Shown here: positions 46,790-58,195 of the stretch, piece by piece
Numbering within the stretch: position 1 is the first letter of the stretch
Layout: each line of letters starts with the position of its first letter
Assembly: GCA_949130495.1 (NCBI GenBank)
Contig: OX422221.1
Location: 31,384,917-31,448,916, forward strand
Length of the DNA stretch: 64,000 nt
Source of the DNA: Sambucus nigra
Taxonomy: Eukaryota; Streptophyta; Magnoliopsida; Dipsacales; Adoxaceae
Direction: 5' to 3'
Notes under the pieces: generated by a model
Told to the model about the DNA's origin: nothing
Database searches by the model: none
What the model saw: the letters and a program-made list of their open reading frames with translations, nothing else
Program-made: the position numbers and the translations under genes

Positions 46790-47552
46790 TTAAATTATGC
46801 TTGTCGACCAACTACGGTTAGTGAGAGTTTATCCCCGACTAACCATACTTGGTAAGTTTTTGTCTTTTTCATAAAATGTGTCTGACTAACCAAGGTCAAT
46901 AAATTCTCCTCGTCGACCAACTACAGTTAGCAGGTTTTTATCCCCGACCAACTATACTTGGTACAGTTTGGAATATTTCGTTTCTTAGCCAAACAGGTTG
47001 GCATTTTTAGGAATATTTCTCCTCGTCGACCAACTACAGTTAGTTGGTTTTTATCCCCGATCGACCAACCATACTTGGTACAGTTTGGAATATTTCGTTT
47101 CCTAGCCAAACAGGTTGGCATTTTTAGGAATATTTCTCCTCGTCGACCAACTACAGTTAGTGGGTTTTTATCCCCGACCAACCATACTTGGTACAGTTTG
47201 GAATATTTCGTTTCCTAGCCAAACAGATTGGCATTTTTAGGAATATTTCTCCTCGTCGACCAACTACAGTTAGTGGGTTTTTATCCCCGACCAACCATAC
47301 TTGGTACAGTTTGGAATATTTCATTTCCTAGCCAAACATGTTGGCATTTTTAGGAATATTTCTCCTCGTCGACCAACTAAAGTTAGTGGGTTTTTATCCC
47401 CGACCAACCATACTTGGTACAGTTTGGAATATTTCGTTTCCTAGCCAAACAGGTTGGCATTTTTAGGAATATTTCTACTCATCGACCAACTACAGCTAGT
47501 GGGTTTTTATCCCCGACCGACCATACTTGGTACAGTTTGGAATATTTCGTTG
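46790..47552. repeat. 113-bp tandem array between convergent genes
   Basis: One diverged unit (about 46790-46910), then five to six near-identical units starting at 46911, 47024, 47141, 47254, 47367 and 47480. The step is 113 bp, with one 117-bp unit caused by a 4-bp TCGA-type insertion. Each unit has CGTCGACCAACTACAGTTAG, TTTTTATCCCCGACC, ACCAACCATACTTGGT and GCCAAACAGGTTGGC, with short inverted repeats. It lies between the ends of the antisense gene and pol. Confidence 0.9.
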
Positions 47553-47680
47553 AGTAGTCTGCCGAGCTTTGCCGAGTAGTGCGTAGCACTAGTATTCCCC
47601 GAAAAATTTTCAATAAAAGGAGACACTTTGGCAGAATATCTTCATTTTATTCATACTAATGGAACTGTGTTACATATACA

Positions 47681-48790
47681 TCACTGATCATACTTGCGCA
47701 GATGTTCTGCGTTCCATGCATTCTTAAACTCCTCGCCTTCTAAAGTGGCTATTCGATAAGTTCCTGGTTGAACAACTTCTGTAACTCGGTATGGTCCATG
47801 CCAGTTTGCCTCCAGTTTGTTATGCTTTTGAATTACTTTCTTCAGCACATAGTCTCCTTCTTTCAGGTCGCACTTCTTCACCCTCTTGTTGTAGAACAAA
47901 GATGTTCGCTGCTGGTAAGCAGAATTTCTAATGGCTGCTCTTCTCTGACTTCCTCGAGCATGTCTAAATCCAGTCTTCTCATTAAGTCGCTAACAGGGGA
48001 ATTGAAATTCAGTACCCTGTGTGTTGGGAGGCCCAACTCGGTAGGTATGACAACTTCACTTCCAAACGCCAGCATGTATGGTGATTCTCCAGTTGCTACT
48101 CGGGGAGTAGTTCGGTAAGCCCAGAGTACTGATTGTAACTCGTTGATCCAGTTTGCTTTTGCATCATCCAATCTTTTCTTCAAACCGTTCAGCAGCGTTC
48201 TGTTTGTCACTTCAGTTTGTCCATTTCTTTAAGGATGGCCTGGTGCTGAGTGGACCTTCAAAATATTTGATTGATGACAATAGGCGGTAAACTCCTCGTT
48301 ATCAAATTGTGTCCCATGGTCTGTGATGAAGGCATGAGGGAGACCATATCGAAAAATGATGTTCTTCCAAACAAATTGGTACAGCTTCTCGTACGTCATA
48401 TCAATGAGTGGCTCAACTTCTACCCACTTAGTAAAATAATCCACTGCGACAACGAGGTACTTGAACCTTCCTCGGGTCGTTGGCAGTGGTCCAACCAAAT
48501 CCATTCCCCACATGGCAAATGGCCAAGGGGAAGTTATGGGTGTCAACAATGCTTGTGGAGTTCTTCAGATGGAGGAAAAGTGTTGGCATTTGTCACACTT
48601 CTTGGTATAGGCAATACAATCAGCCCTCATCGTCAACCAGTAGTATCCCTGCGTCATTATCCTTTGCAAAAGCGTTCGACCTGCTACATGTGCTCCACAA
48701 GACCCTTCATGGATTTCTTCAATTAATTCTTTTACCTCGGAGGGATGTACGCATCTCTACAAACCTACCATAATTCCTTGTCTATATAAA
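47681..48790 (-). pseudogene. Integrase, Tat-like
   Basis: The minus strand encodes a zinc-binding HHCC region (HEGSCGAH, then CDKCQ), a catalytic core with VAVDYFTKW and FITDHGTQF, a TEVTNRTLL segment with the Glu region downstream, LWAYRTTPR, and a C-terminal domain ending WHGPYRVTEVVQPGTYRI. Stops at 48229-48231 and 48565-48567 and near 48757, and a one-base deletion near 47940, break it. The ancestral fold is otherwise complete. Frame end at 47681-47683 is the natural pol stop. Confidence 0.85.
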
Positions 48791-49950
48791 ACACCATTAG
48801 TTAATACATACCGAGCAGCTTTAAACTTCAATTTCTTGGCTGCTATCTTGTCAATTGGCAATTCTCCCTCCTCGATATACGCCCTGATGGGATCCATCCA
48901 AGATGGACCTAAATCAAGGGTGATAAAGTTCATCGTCAGATCTTCATCTATACTCCGACCAGCTAACACTTCAATTGGGAATGTTCGTCGTAGCTCGGTG
49001 AGAGTTGCTGATGCTAGTCGAGCTAGGGCGTCTGCTCTCGCATTCTCCATTCTTGGTATTCTGACCAGCTGAATAGCGGTAAATTCTGACACCAGCTCCT
49101 TTGCCTTTGCATGATATCTGATCATTAATTCTCCTTAAATTGCATATACTCCCATCATTTGGTTTATAATTAGTTGAGAGTCACTGAAGATCATAACTTG
49201 CTGCGCCTCCATAACTTTTGCCAAATTAAGCCCTGCAATCATGGCCTCGTATTCAGCCTCATTGTTGGAAGCTTTTAATTGAAAACGCAAGGCGTATTCC
49301 ATATCGACCTCGTCCGGAGTGCTCAAAACTATCCCCGCGCCACATCCTGCATTGCAAGATGAGCCATCTACATATAGCCTCCATATTGGTAACTCGTCTT
49401 CAAATTTCGAATCAGTCAGAGTTCCTCGGTGAAATATTTGTTGCTTCTTTTCATCCTCCCCGGATTTTTCTCGCTCCTCGTCGATCATTTTTTCTTGCCC
49501 TTTTACCAACCAGAGTTGGTCTGGGGTCGAATTTAATGATTTTTTAACATCCACTTGCTCTTTTACCAACCGGAGTTGGTCTGAGCTAGTGTTTCTCGAT
49601 CCTGTAACATCCACAGGTTGATCAGCGAGCAACTTTTGCTCCTCGGGGGTATCAGGATAGGTGAACTCTGCTATGAAATCTACTACAGCCTGCCCTTTTA
49701 GTGATGATCTGGGTTCAAAAATTATATCGTATTCACCGAGTTCTATTGCCCAGTACATCAATCATCCTGATTTTTCTGGCTTATGAAGGGCTTGTCTCAA
49801 TGGCATATCAGTATATACTACTATAGTATGAGCCTAGAAGTATGGCCTCATTCTCCTACTCGCCTCAATCAGCGCCAGTGCCAATTTCTCCATCCTTGGA
49901 TATCTGATCTCTGCTCCTCGGAAAGCCTTACTTGTGTAGTAAATTGTCTT
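48791..49950 (-). pseudogene. RNase H regions, Tat-like (two domains)
   Basis: Downstream of RT. The first RNase H tail is at about 49950-49640 (TIYYTSKAFRGAE, YPRMEKLALALI, YWAIELGEYDIIFEPR). A linker follows, then the archaeal-type second RNase H at about 49415-49140 (LYVDGSSCNAGCGAGIVL, ASNNEAEYEAMIAGL, FSDSQLIINQM) and its continuation at 49125-48960 (RIPRMENARADALARLAS). Stops lie near 49948, 49840, 49762 and 49135. The second domain identifies the Tat lineage. Confidence 0.85.
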
Positions 49951-51870
49951 TTATACTCCATTCTCCACTCTGATCAACGCCGAGCTAACTGCATTTTCGG
50001 ACACTGCTAGGTACAGGTACAATTTTTCTCCCATCACCGGCCTGGACAATAGTGGAGGTGCTCCCAAGTATTTCTTCAAGTCTTGAAAAGACTTCTCACA
50101 TTCATCATTCCACTCAAAAGTCTTTCTGAGTGTCTTGAAAAATAGGAGACATCTATCAGTTGCTCGCGACACAAATCTGTTAAGTGCCGCTACTCGTCCT
50201 GTGAGACTCTGTACTTCCTTCTTCGTCGTTGGAGATCGCAGCCCTAATAGAGCTTTGATCTTTTCAGGATTTGCTTCAATGCCACGTTGATTGATAATGT
50301 ACCCAAGGAACAGGCCTTCTCGTACTCCAAATATGCACTTCGTCGGGTTCAGCTTCATTTGATATTTATCTAGTTGATCAAAAGTCTGACTCAAGTCAAC
50401 TAGATGATCGGCAGCTTTCTTGCTTTTTGTCAGCATGTCGTCAACATAGACTTCCATATTGTCACTGATTTGTTCAGCAAAGACCTTGTTCATCAGCATC
50501 TGATATGTCGCACCTGCATTTTTCAAACCAAAAGGCATAACATTATAACAATAAGTTCCCCTAGGGGTAATGAAAGAAGTACTTTCCCTGTCTTCAGGTT
50601 TCATTTTAATCTGATTGTAACCAGAGTAAGCATAAATGAAGCTTAGCAACTCGTGTCCCGAGGTAGCATCCACCAGTTGGTCAATTCGGGGCAGTGGAAA
50701 GTGATCCTTTGGGAAGGCTTCGTTGAGGTCGGTGAAGTCTACACACATCATCCACTTATTATTCTTCTTCTTTACCATCACCACATTAGCTAACCAATCT
50801 GGATATTTAACATCTTCAATGAAACAAGATTTTTGGAGCTTCTCGACTTCCTCCTGTATAGCTTGATTCTTCTCGGGACTGAATACTCTTCTTCTCTGCT
50901 TCACTTGCTTGATTTCCTTATTCACATTGAGCTCGTGACATAAGAAGTTTGGGTCTATCCCAGGCATATCTTCATGACTCCAAGAAAAAGTTTGTCTTCT
51001 GCTTTTAAGGAAAGTTATCAATTCTTTTTTTAATGAGGCTTCCAACGATGAACCTATTTGAGTAGTTCGTTCAGGGTGCTCGTCGTCCAGAATGAGGTTT
51101 TCAGTTGGTTCCACCACTTGACCCTTCCCGAGTTGCGACTCATCTCGAGGATCCAATGTTTCAATTTCTGCACCTTTATCCACTTGATAGGTAGTGGTAT
51201 TTTTCTTTGATTCTTCCAGTTCTTCTTGCTCGGCGGGTGAATAATAGCATTCCCGAGCTACTTTCTGATCACCTTTCACAACTCCTACTCCAAAGTTTGT
51301 TGGAAATTTTAGGCATTGATGCACTATAGACAGTACAGCCTCGAACTTCTTCAATCCTACTCTTCCCATGATGATATTGTACGATGATTGGACATTCTTA
51401 TCCATTACAAAGAAACGTATTCTTTCTGTCCGACAAGCAGGCCACGTACCAATGAATATATCCAACTTGATCGTCCGAAGTGGAAATACTTTCTCGCCAG
51501 CAAAACCGATGAGGGATCTGTGGTAAGGCTCCAGTTGAGATAGCTTTAGATTCAAACTATCGAAACACGAGTAGAACATGATGTCTGCCGAGCTACCATT
51601 GTCGACTAACACTCTTGAAATTATGACCTCCTTCATTCTCATTTTGATCACCAGCGGGTCATCATGAGGGTATAAAACACCTGCAAGGTCATTTTTTGAA
51701 AAATCGATGACCAATTTCTCCTTGTTCACCTTTCTCGGGCGATCTTCCTCAGCTAGATTTATTCGCTCAATATACGAGCAAGCTTGAGCCTCCCCGAGGT
51801 AAGCTTTTCTTTCTGCAGTAAGGTCTCTTCCTCCTGCATCTCCTCCTGTAATAACATTACAATCAAATGA
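49951..51870 (-). pseudogene. Protease and reverse transcriptase, Tat-like
   Basis: Part of one long open stretch of 891 codons (52626-49951). Protease has VDNGSSADIMF near 51610 and a YNIIMGRVGL motif near 51385. RT has the leader KQRRRVFSPEK, YPDWLANVVMVKKKN, MMCVDFTDLNEAFPKDHFPL, SGYNQIKMKPED, YNVMPFGLKNAGATYQ and catalytic VYVDDM near 50445. RT is open throughout this stretch, with no intron of the kind described in Ogre between protease and RT. Confidence 0.9.
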
Positions 51871-53622
51871 CCCAAAAAGTATTGAAAATACCTCTCGTTC
51901 TGGCTGCCTTGGTTTCTTGGGAAGATCGGGGTCATCCTCTGGATCAACTTCATGGTTTCTCTTCTTGTTCTCCTCTGCTCGACGAGGAGATGCAGATCTC
52001 TCTCTATTTCGGTCATTGTTTCTTCTTTCGCCTCCCCGATCAACATACTTCGCTAGCTTTCCTCGTCGGATGACTGTTTCAATCTCATTCTGAAGAGCTA
52101 TGCAATTTTTAGTCATATGGCCATGATCCTTGTGGAACTCGTAATATTTTTCCCTATTCCCCATGTTAGGGTCTGCCTTCATTTTCTTTGGCCAGTTTAA
52201 CTCTTCGGTGTTCTTAATTTCTTCCAGGACGTGGTTGATATTTACCTTCAAAGGTGTGTAATTATCAAATTTCCTCAAGACCTCCCATGACGACCTATTT
52301 TTGGATTGTTTGTCACCACCATTGTTCTTATGTTCTTTCTTCTTAGCTTTATCACCTTCCACCTTGGTTTCTTTGGCGTCCATATTCTTCTTTGCAGACA
52401 TAGCCTCCTTGGCATTCATAATCTTGGACGCTTTTCCCATCAGGTCTGACATGGTTTGAGGTGGATCTTTGGTGAAAGTATAGTACAACTTGTTTGGTAG
52501 CAGTCCACTCATCAAAGCGGTAATCGTTGGCTTCTCCTCATAATCAATGACTTCGAGTTTCTCGTTATTAAAATGAGTTATATAATCTCCGATACTCTCC
52601 CCAGCTTTTTGTCTAACACTTAACAAATGTGCTACTCGCTTAACTGGCTTTGCTCCAAAGTAGAAATTCCCAATGAATAACTCGGCCAGTTGAAGAAAAG
52701 TTAAAATCTTACCCCGAGGAAGATTATTATACCATATCTAAGAAGATCCGGTAAGTGTTCCCGAGAATGCCCTGCATCTCATCTCGTCTGGGACAGCATA
52801 GATGTCAGCAGCAGCTTGATATTGTTCTATATGAAGGACAGGGCCAGTCTTCCCATCATACTTGGGAGTCACAACAGGTGCTTTGAACTTTTATGGTGTT
52901 GGAAAATCAACAATGTCCTGGACAAAAGGTGTTCCTCGAACAAAGGTTCGTTGTAGAGGGTTCTTGGCCTTAGCCATTTCCCCTAATGTATCCTCCAGCC
53001 CTTGAATAGAGCCTTTCCATGCATCATTTCCTTCCTCGGGCCTATTGGTTTGAGCAACTGATCGCATTGAAGTGGCTTCCTAAAATTTATCTCGACGAGC
53101 AACTGGTCGGTGATAAGATCCATCTTGACGAGCAGTTGGTCGCGACTGGGCAGATCCTTCCCTTAAATCTGATGGTCATCGAAAGCTCCTCGATGCTTCA
53201 TTAAGAGGACTTTTGTTCCTCCTAGGGCCTAAACGGTCGAAAGGATAAGCCCTACTTAACCTTTCCAATGCGCTGGTCCTTTCTGGGGAGAGGGTGACAT
53301 GTTATTCAGTATCTGTGGCTCGTACTAACGAAGTTCATCCAGGTTGATAAGAAAAATCTTCAGATTCATCATTGCGATACGAATCAGTACGCCTAGTACG
53401 CGAAGAAGGCGCACGGGTATTTCTTTGGATGCTTCGTGGTCCGGAATGGGCTGATGCATCGCCATGGTGGGTTTGGATAAGTTATCGCATTATTTCTTGC
53501 ATGACGGTCTGGCCCTGAGCCAGATTTGCCATTATTCCAGTCAGATCTGGAACAATTGGTGGATCAGATGAATTTGGAGGGGTTCCAGTGTTTCGATTGC
53601 TGGATTCAGGAATATCAGCCAT
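51871..53622 (-). pseudogene. Gag, Tat-like
   Basis: Starts at ATG 53622-53620 (MADIPESSNRN), 45 nt inside the primer site. An Arg/Ser-rich N-terminal half has multiple stops, each one C-to-T change away from CAA, CAG or CGA. The Gag core at about 52925-52430 has IEQYQAAADIYAVPDEMRCRAF, a WYNNLPRGKI segment, and SVRQKAGESIGDYITHF. The zinc-like FHKDHGHMTKNC segment is near 52130. Gag and pol share one frame after 52626. Confidence 0.8.
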
Positions 53623-53666
53623 TGGTAATGGATTGTTTTTTATGAGAAAACGATTTTACTAGTCGC

Positions 53667-53684
53667 TTCCCACAGGCGGCGCCA
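53667..53684 (-). other. Primer binding site of Tat-like element
   Basis: The minus strand reads TGGCGCCGCCTGTGGGAA three bases inside the 5' LTR. The TGGCGCC start matches a tRNA ending GGCGCCA such as tRNA-Asp; the rest does not let me name the tRNA. Confidence 0.75.
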
Positions 53685-53687
53685 ATC

Positions 53688-54262
53688 TGTTGATGTAAAA
53701 AATTAGATCACTCTAATAATTCAATCGCAGATAAATAAATGAGACAAAGAATTTTAAAGTGGTTCAGCCTTATAAGAATGGCCTACGTCCAGTGTTTTGG
53801 TATTGCTGTTTGTATGGGAATTCTCGATTACAAGTTATCTCAAGAAATTCCGGTCTGGGGTTTTTTCTCCAATGAGGATTTTACAATGTATTTATAGCCT
53901 TGAGGCTGTAATATGAAAGGGTAATACATTTAATGCCCTCTTTCCATGTGCGTCTGAATGATAAGCATTTAATGAATCAGTTGAACTGTTGGTTATCCAG
54001 CTATTAATGCTTTGTTCGAGATGCAGCTCGGACCGCCTGAGTTGCTCGGACCGCCTAAGCTTCTTGGTATTTAAGAGTTCCTCGGAGAGGTTTGTTCCTC
54101 GGAGCGTATGAGTTCCTCGGAGTAAGCAGTGTTCCTCGGGGAACTAGTCTTCCTCATTGTAGTCTTATTCCTCGGAGCGAGTGGGTTCCTCGGAAGTGTT
54201 TGTAAATTCCATGTGTCTTCATAGGATTGGTCCACGTCAGTAGATTAAATTTGATATCAACA
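53688..54262 (-). repeat. Tat-like 5' LTR
   Basis: 575 bp, same length as 41828-42402. Carries the sense TATA at 53889-53896 and the TTCCTCGG repeats near 54078-54195. Confidence 0.9.
53889..53896 (-). promoter_or_regulatory. TATA box of the Tat-like 5' LTR
   Basis: TATAAATA on the minus strand, about 367 bp into the LTR from its 5' end. The element transcript would start near 53860. The TTCCTCGG repeats lie upstream in U3. Confidence 0.7.
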
Positions 54263-54267
54263 ATGAC
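54263..54267. repeat. Target-site duplication of Tat element, right (ATGAC)
   Basis: Exact match to 41823-41827; K LTR sequence resumes afterward (GTTCTTTCCTTGCTCCG, compare 57575). Confidence 0.9.
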
Positions 54268-54878
54268 GTTCTTTCCTTGCTCCGATCTCAAATTCGATAA
54301 CGTTTCATGGTGTGAAATGGTGTGGAATGATCTAGGTCTCCTCTATTATTCCTTTCTTATGGCCTCCTCTCTCTCCCAAGTATTATAACCCTAGAATCTA
54401 ATTCAAATGGGCTAATATAACACTCTAATTTTTTGATTTCCTTCTACCCTAACCTCGCAAATGATCGAAATGCCCTAATGTGGTGTTGGGTTAGTCAAAA
54501 ATCCCCTCGGGACTCAATCAATACACCCGAGTACACTATTTCAACTATTTTGACCCATTCAGAATCAACTATGACCTCCAAATCAACATCTGAGTCACTC
54601 TACAAAAAATTCCTATCTCGATCTCAATATAGTCTACACACGACTCCCTGTTAAGATATAATATAGTCACGTAAATATCACTCGTTACGATGTATAATAA
54701 TTATCACAAGTTATTTACCATTCACTTAGCAATTTTATTCCAGAAACATTAATCATTATCTCTTCCAATTAATATTTTAATAGACTCAGAATTTTTAATT
54801 GAATTAAATGACGGCACACGTAATTTAAAATAATCGAATTAATTAAATTCAAATTGCTCAGAAATACAGGGTGTTACA
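54268..54878 (-). repeat. Family F LTR of K, segment 3
   Basis: Last part of the LTR, ending CAGGGTGTTACA. Segments 1 to 3 together make an LTR of about 2.98 kb. It is followed by polypurine tract and internal sequence, so this LTR has internal sequence on both sides. Confidence 0.8.
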
Positions 54879-55690
54879 TACTTCCCCCTTACAAAGGAAT
54901 TTTGTCCTTAAAATATGAATAAGTCTGGTACTAGTATATTTCCTAATGTCCAAATCATTATGTTGTTCCCATTACACCTCTACTAACGGTATCCTTCGGC
55001 TCGACGGTCGACACATTACCGTTCAAACTAGTGATCAATTTTCTTTAGTCACCTTACACCTAAATATCCCACCATTTTCTTTACCATCTAAACTTGGAGA
55101 CTACTAAACACATTACAATCTTTTCCAATACAATGGGCCTATATAGAAACGGCTATAGAATTCCCTCTACTGTGAATGGACCCAACTTCCCCAAAGGCCA
55201 CCCCCTTTATTCACATACACTTATGTTCATTATATACATTTCCACATCTTCTGATTGTGGAAGTTACTAAAAATTCAACTAACTAGGAGGCCTATACACC
55301 CTGTATTCCGTGCACAATTGCACAAATACAACACGACCGTATTAGCCTTAAATAATCAAATCACCATTAACTCACTGTTTTACCCACATACAAATGCAAC
55401 AACCAAGGTAAAAATTTCATACCCTAATGACCACACATATCCTAACTCTCGACGATCACTAAGGTTCATGAGTGGGACGTCTTGTAAGCGAAATCCAAAA
55501 AATGAACCCCTTCCATAAACTACTACCTAGCATTGTTGATCATCGAGATCCGTAGGCCCAGAGAAGCTATAAAGAATACTCAAAATCCTTTTCTCCAACG
55601 TACGAGTCTAATCCTCCACTCCCCACCACTCAAGGAGTAATATAACACTGTGTTATCACTATCACAATATCCTTAGGGCTACATCAATAT
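54879..55690 (-). other. Family F internal sequence after K LTR, truncated
   Basis: Polypurine tract at 54879-54900, then about 800 nt matching 3666-4370 (F) and 58176-59000 (H), including the module of about 90 nt at 55461-55555. Similarity stops near 55690. Confidence 0.75.
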
Positions 55691-56160
55691 GATGTTTTAT
55701 TTATTAAGAATGTTCACTCATTGTGAATATAAGAGGACACGATGGATAATCTATTATGTGCGAATGTTCAACATACGTATATGAAGGTATGACATATTAT
55801 ATGAGTTGGGAATTGACTTTCATTGATAAGAAATCACTAGACGTTTATCCTTACGTATGAATGATAAAATTGCTTATGTGTTGATTGATCCTGGTTCTAC
55901 ACATTCTTTAGGTTTTTCTTTATCCATTGCATCTTAATAAACCACTATCATCATTAAATTATGGTTTAACTATTATTACTCAAGTGGGGAGGATTGGTTT
56001 TTATTGATAGGGTGTGTAGAGAGTGTATGGTGCGAATAAGTAAAAAGGAGTTGTTGTTGGTTGATAGGGTTTTTATTGATATGGTGCGAATAAGAACTAT
56101 GTGGGAGTATAACCCATATTGAATTATAAAGTAAAAATCTATAAAATTGATTTCCACTTT
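55691..56160 (+). pseudogene. Protease fragment of a Gypsy element
   Basis: At about 55855-55920 the plus strand reads NDKIAYVLIDPGSTHSLGF, a Gypsy aspartic protease active site (D-P-G-S-T-H-S). It is followed by SSLNYGLTIITQVG and a segment similar to the next conserved block. Stops and a short duplication (GGTTTTTATTGATA near 55998 and 56068) break it. It is an isolated piece of an autonomous chromovirus-type pol, unlike anything in family F. Confidence 0.6.
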
Positions 56161-56396
56161 TAGTGTTGTGTATATATGTTAGTTGATGCCATTATATTTT
56201 TAGCCTAATTAGATTCTAAGGTTATCTCAATTTATATTTTTCTTTTTCTATCTAATAATTTTGAGATTCTAAGGTTGATGCCTATTTTTTATCTTGAGAT
56301 TCTATATTATAACGTATGTATAAGTTCCGTCGATACCATTTTGTTTCAATTTTGTAATATTATTTTTTTTTCAAATATTTTAAAAGTTATTAAATG
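56161..56396. other. AT-rich spacer
   Basis: AT-rich with no feature I can support. It may be interior sequence of the CACTA-like element. Confidence 0.35.
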
Positions 56397-56752
56397 GGTG
56401 CCCAACCCCCACCCCCACCCCCACCCCCGCCCCCTGCCCCTGCCACACACATATGCACACACCTACACAGACACCCCACCCACCCCTCCACCACCCCCTC
56501 CCCCACCACACACATACACACATATACACATACATACACATACATATACACACGCACACACCCCGCCCTGCCCCAACCCCGCCCCACCCTCTACCCCCAC
56601 CCTGCCCCACCCCCCACACACGCACACACATACACACACATATATATACACATACACACATAAATATACACACAAACATATATATAAATGGAAGAGAGAA
56701 AGAGAGAGAGAGAAAATCGACCTGAAAGTAGAGAGAGAGAGAGAGCAGCGTC

Positions 56753-56785
<33 letters not shown>

Positions 56786-56790
56786 AACGA
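56397..56790. repeat. Compound microsatellite block
   Basis: CCCCCA repeats (56400-56440), mixed CA/CCCCAC/TACACA runs to about 56680, then GA runs to about 56780. Long frames across it on both strands are translations of the repeats. Confidence 0.9.
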
Positions 56791-57082
56791 CGGTAAGGAA
56801 AAAAGAAGGGGTTAGGGTTTTAGCTGTAAATATTGCCACGGTCGTGTCAAGGTCATTGACCGTGACAAGTATTTAAATAATTGTCACGGTCATTGACCGT
56901 GACAAGTCCGTGACAAGTAAATTTGTCACGGCCTTGTCACGGTCAATGACCGTGACAATTTCTTGTCACGGTCGTGTCAAGGTCTATGACCATGACACAA
57001 AATGCGTGTTTTTTGTCAGGGTCAATGACCTTGACAAGGCTGGCCGGCTGAAAGGTGACAATTTGCCCATTATGGTGTAGTG
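56791..57082. mobile_element. CACTA-like transposon end with palindromic subterminal repeats
   Basis: The right edge reads GTGTAGTG, so the element reads CACTACAC inward, as in CACTA (En/Spm) transposons. Inside lie repeats of TGTCACGGTCA(T/A)TGACCGTGACA: exact 10-bp arms around one base at 56883-56903 and 56936-56956, plus decayed copies at about 56834-56867, 56964-56997 and 57015-57037. H LTR sequence starts directly after 57082. The left end was not found, so only part of the element is identified. Confidence 0.6.
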
Positions 57083-58175
57083 ATTCGCAACTATTCGTAT
57101 CCTCTTCTTCATTGTTGTTATGAGTTTTCACCATGAAAACTTTATCAAAACTCCGTAATACTTCCCCAAACTCCCATCCAACATACCCAAACATTAAACA
57201 TACGTATATGGACAAATTTTAGCATAAATAACACATCAAAAATTTAAAGAATTTAACCAAGAACAGATTAAAACCCATAATTTTTCAAAACTTTAGTTTA
57301 TGTGTTATTCATGCATGTTCATCCATTTACCCATATTTTTTGTACGTGAATCATCCCATATTCTCTAATTTTTTGTTATCTTCATATATAGACTTGTTAT
57401 ACCTGAATTCCTACCCTGAATCGAGAATTCTACTCATCGAAATCGCAAGAATCATCATTTAAATCATGAAAGTAAACCCTATACTACATGGGTATTATAA
57501 CATGATCAAGGTAATGCAAGATAAACACTTTCCTTGATTAAACATGTCTAATTTTTGTTCTGAGATGGTGATGATGTTCTTTCCTTGCTCCGATCTCAAA
57601 TTCTACAATGTTTCATGGTGTCAAATAGTGTTGAATGGTCTAGGTCTCCTCTACTATTCCTCTCCCATGGCATCCTCTCTCTCCCAAGTATTGTAACCCT
57701 AGAATCTAATTCAAATGGGTTGATATGACACTCTAATTTTTGGAGTTCCTTCTACCCTAATCTCGCAAATGACAGAAATGACCTTATATGGTGCAGAGTT
57801 AGTCTAAAATCTCCCCGGGACTCAATCAATATACCCGAGTAACTATTTTGACCCATTCAAAATCAACTGTGACCTCAAAATCACCATCTGAGTCACTCTA
57901 TACAAAATTCCTATCTCGATCTCAAAATAGCCTACACACGACTCCCTGTTAAGATAAAATATAGTCACGTAAATATCACTCGTTACGATGTATAATAATT
58001 ATCACAAGTCATTTACCACTCACTTAGAAATTTTTTCCACAAACATTAATCATTATCTCCTTCGATTAATATTTTATTAGACTCATACTTTTTAATTGAA
58101 TTAAATCACGACACATGTAATTTAAAATAACCGAATGAATTAAATTGAAATTGCTCAGAAATACAGGGTGTTACA
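57083..58175 (-). repeat. Family F LTR of copy H, partial
   Basis: Matches K LTR from 41330 to 41827 and 54268 to 54878, ending CAGGGTGTTACA. The other part of the LTR is missing to the left of the CACTA-like end. Confidence 0.8.
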
Positions 58176-58195
58176 TACTTCTCCCGTTACAAATG

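Larger units (their letters stand above)
41828..54262 (-). mobile_element. Tat/Retand-like Ty3/Gypsy element with antisense gene
   Basis: A 12,435-bp complete insertion with 575-bp LTRs (TGTTGATG...ATCAACA), perfect target duplication ATGAC and a minus-strand gag-pol (53622-47681). A second RNase H domain (about 49415-49140) is the mark of the Tat lineage. Between pol and the 3' LTR it carries a plus-strand spliced gene (42877-46514) and a tandem array (46790-47552). An extra antisense frame and tandem repeats in this position are known from Retand-type elements. By-eye comparison gives about 26 mismatches between the LTRs (4-5 percent), so the insertion is not recent. It sits in the K LTR and is younger than K. 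Confidence 0.9.

Noticed and set aside
46927..47218. Repetitive frames on both strands across the 113-bp array
   Set aside because: 113 is not a multiple of three; the frame survives two units only because of the 4-bp insertion.
46790..47552. Regular repeats considered as a CRISPR-like array
   Set aside because: Units are contiguous and 113 bp long with no unique spacers, in a plant nuclear retrotransposon.
49951..52626. Possible Ogre-type intron between protease and RT
   Set aside because: The frame is open for 891 codons across both domains, so no intron is needed.
56275..56796. Long frames rich in Pro, His and Thr on the plus strand and Val/Cys/Gly on the minus strand
   Set aside because: They are translations of CCCCCA, CA and GA microsatellites; no stable protein or start context.
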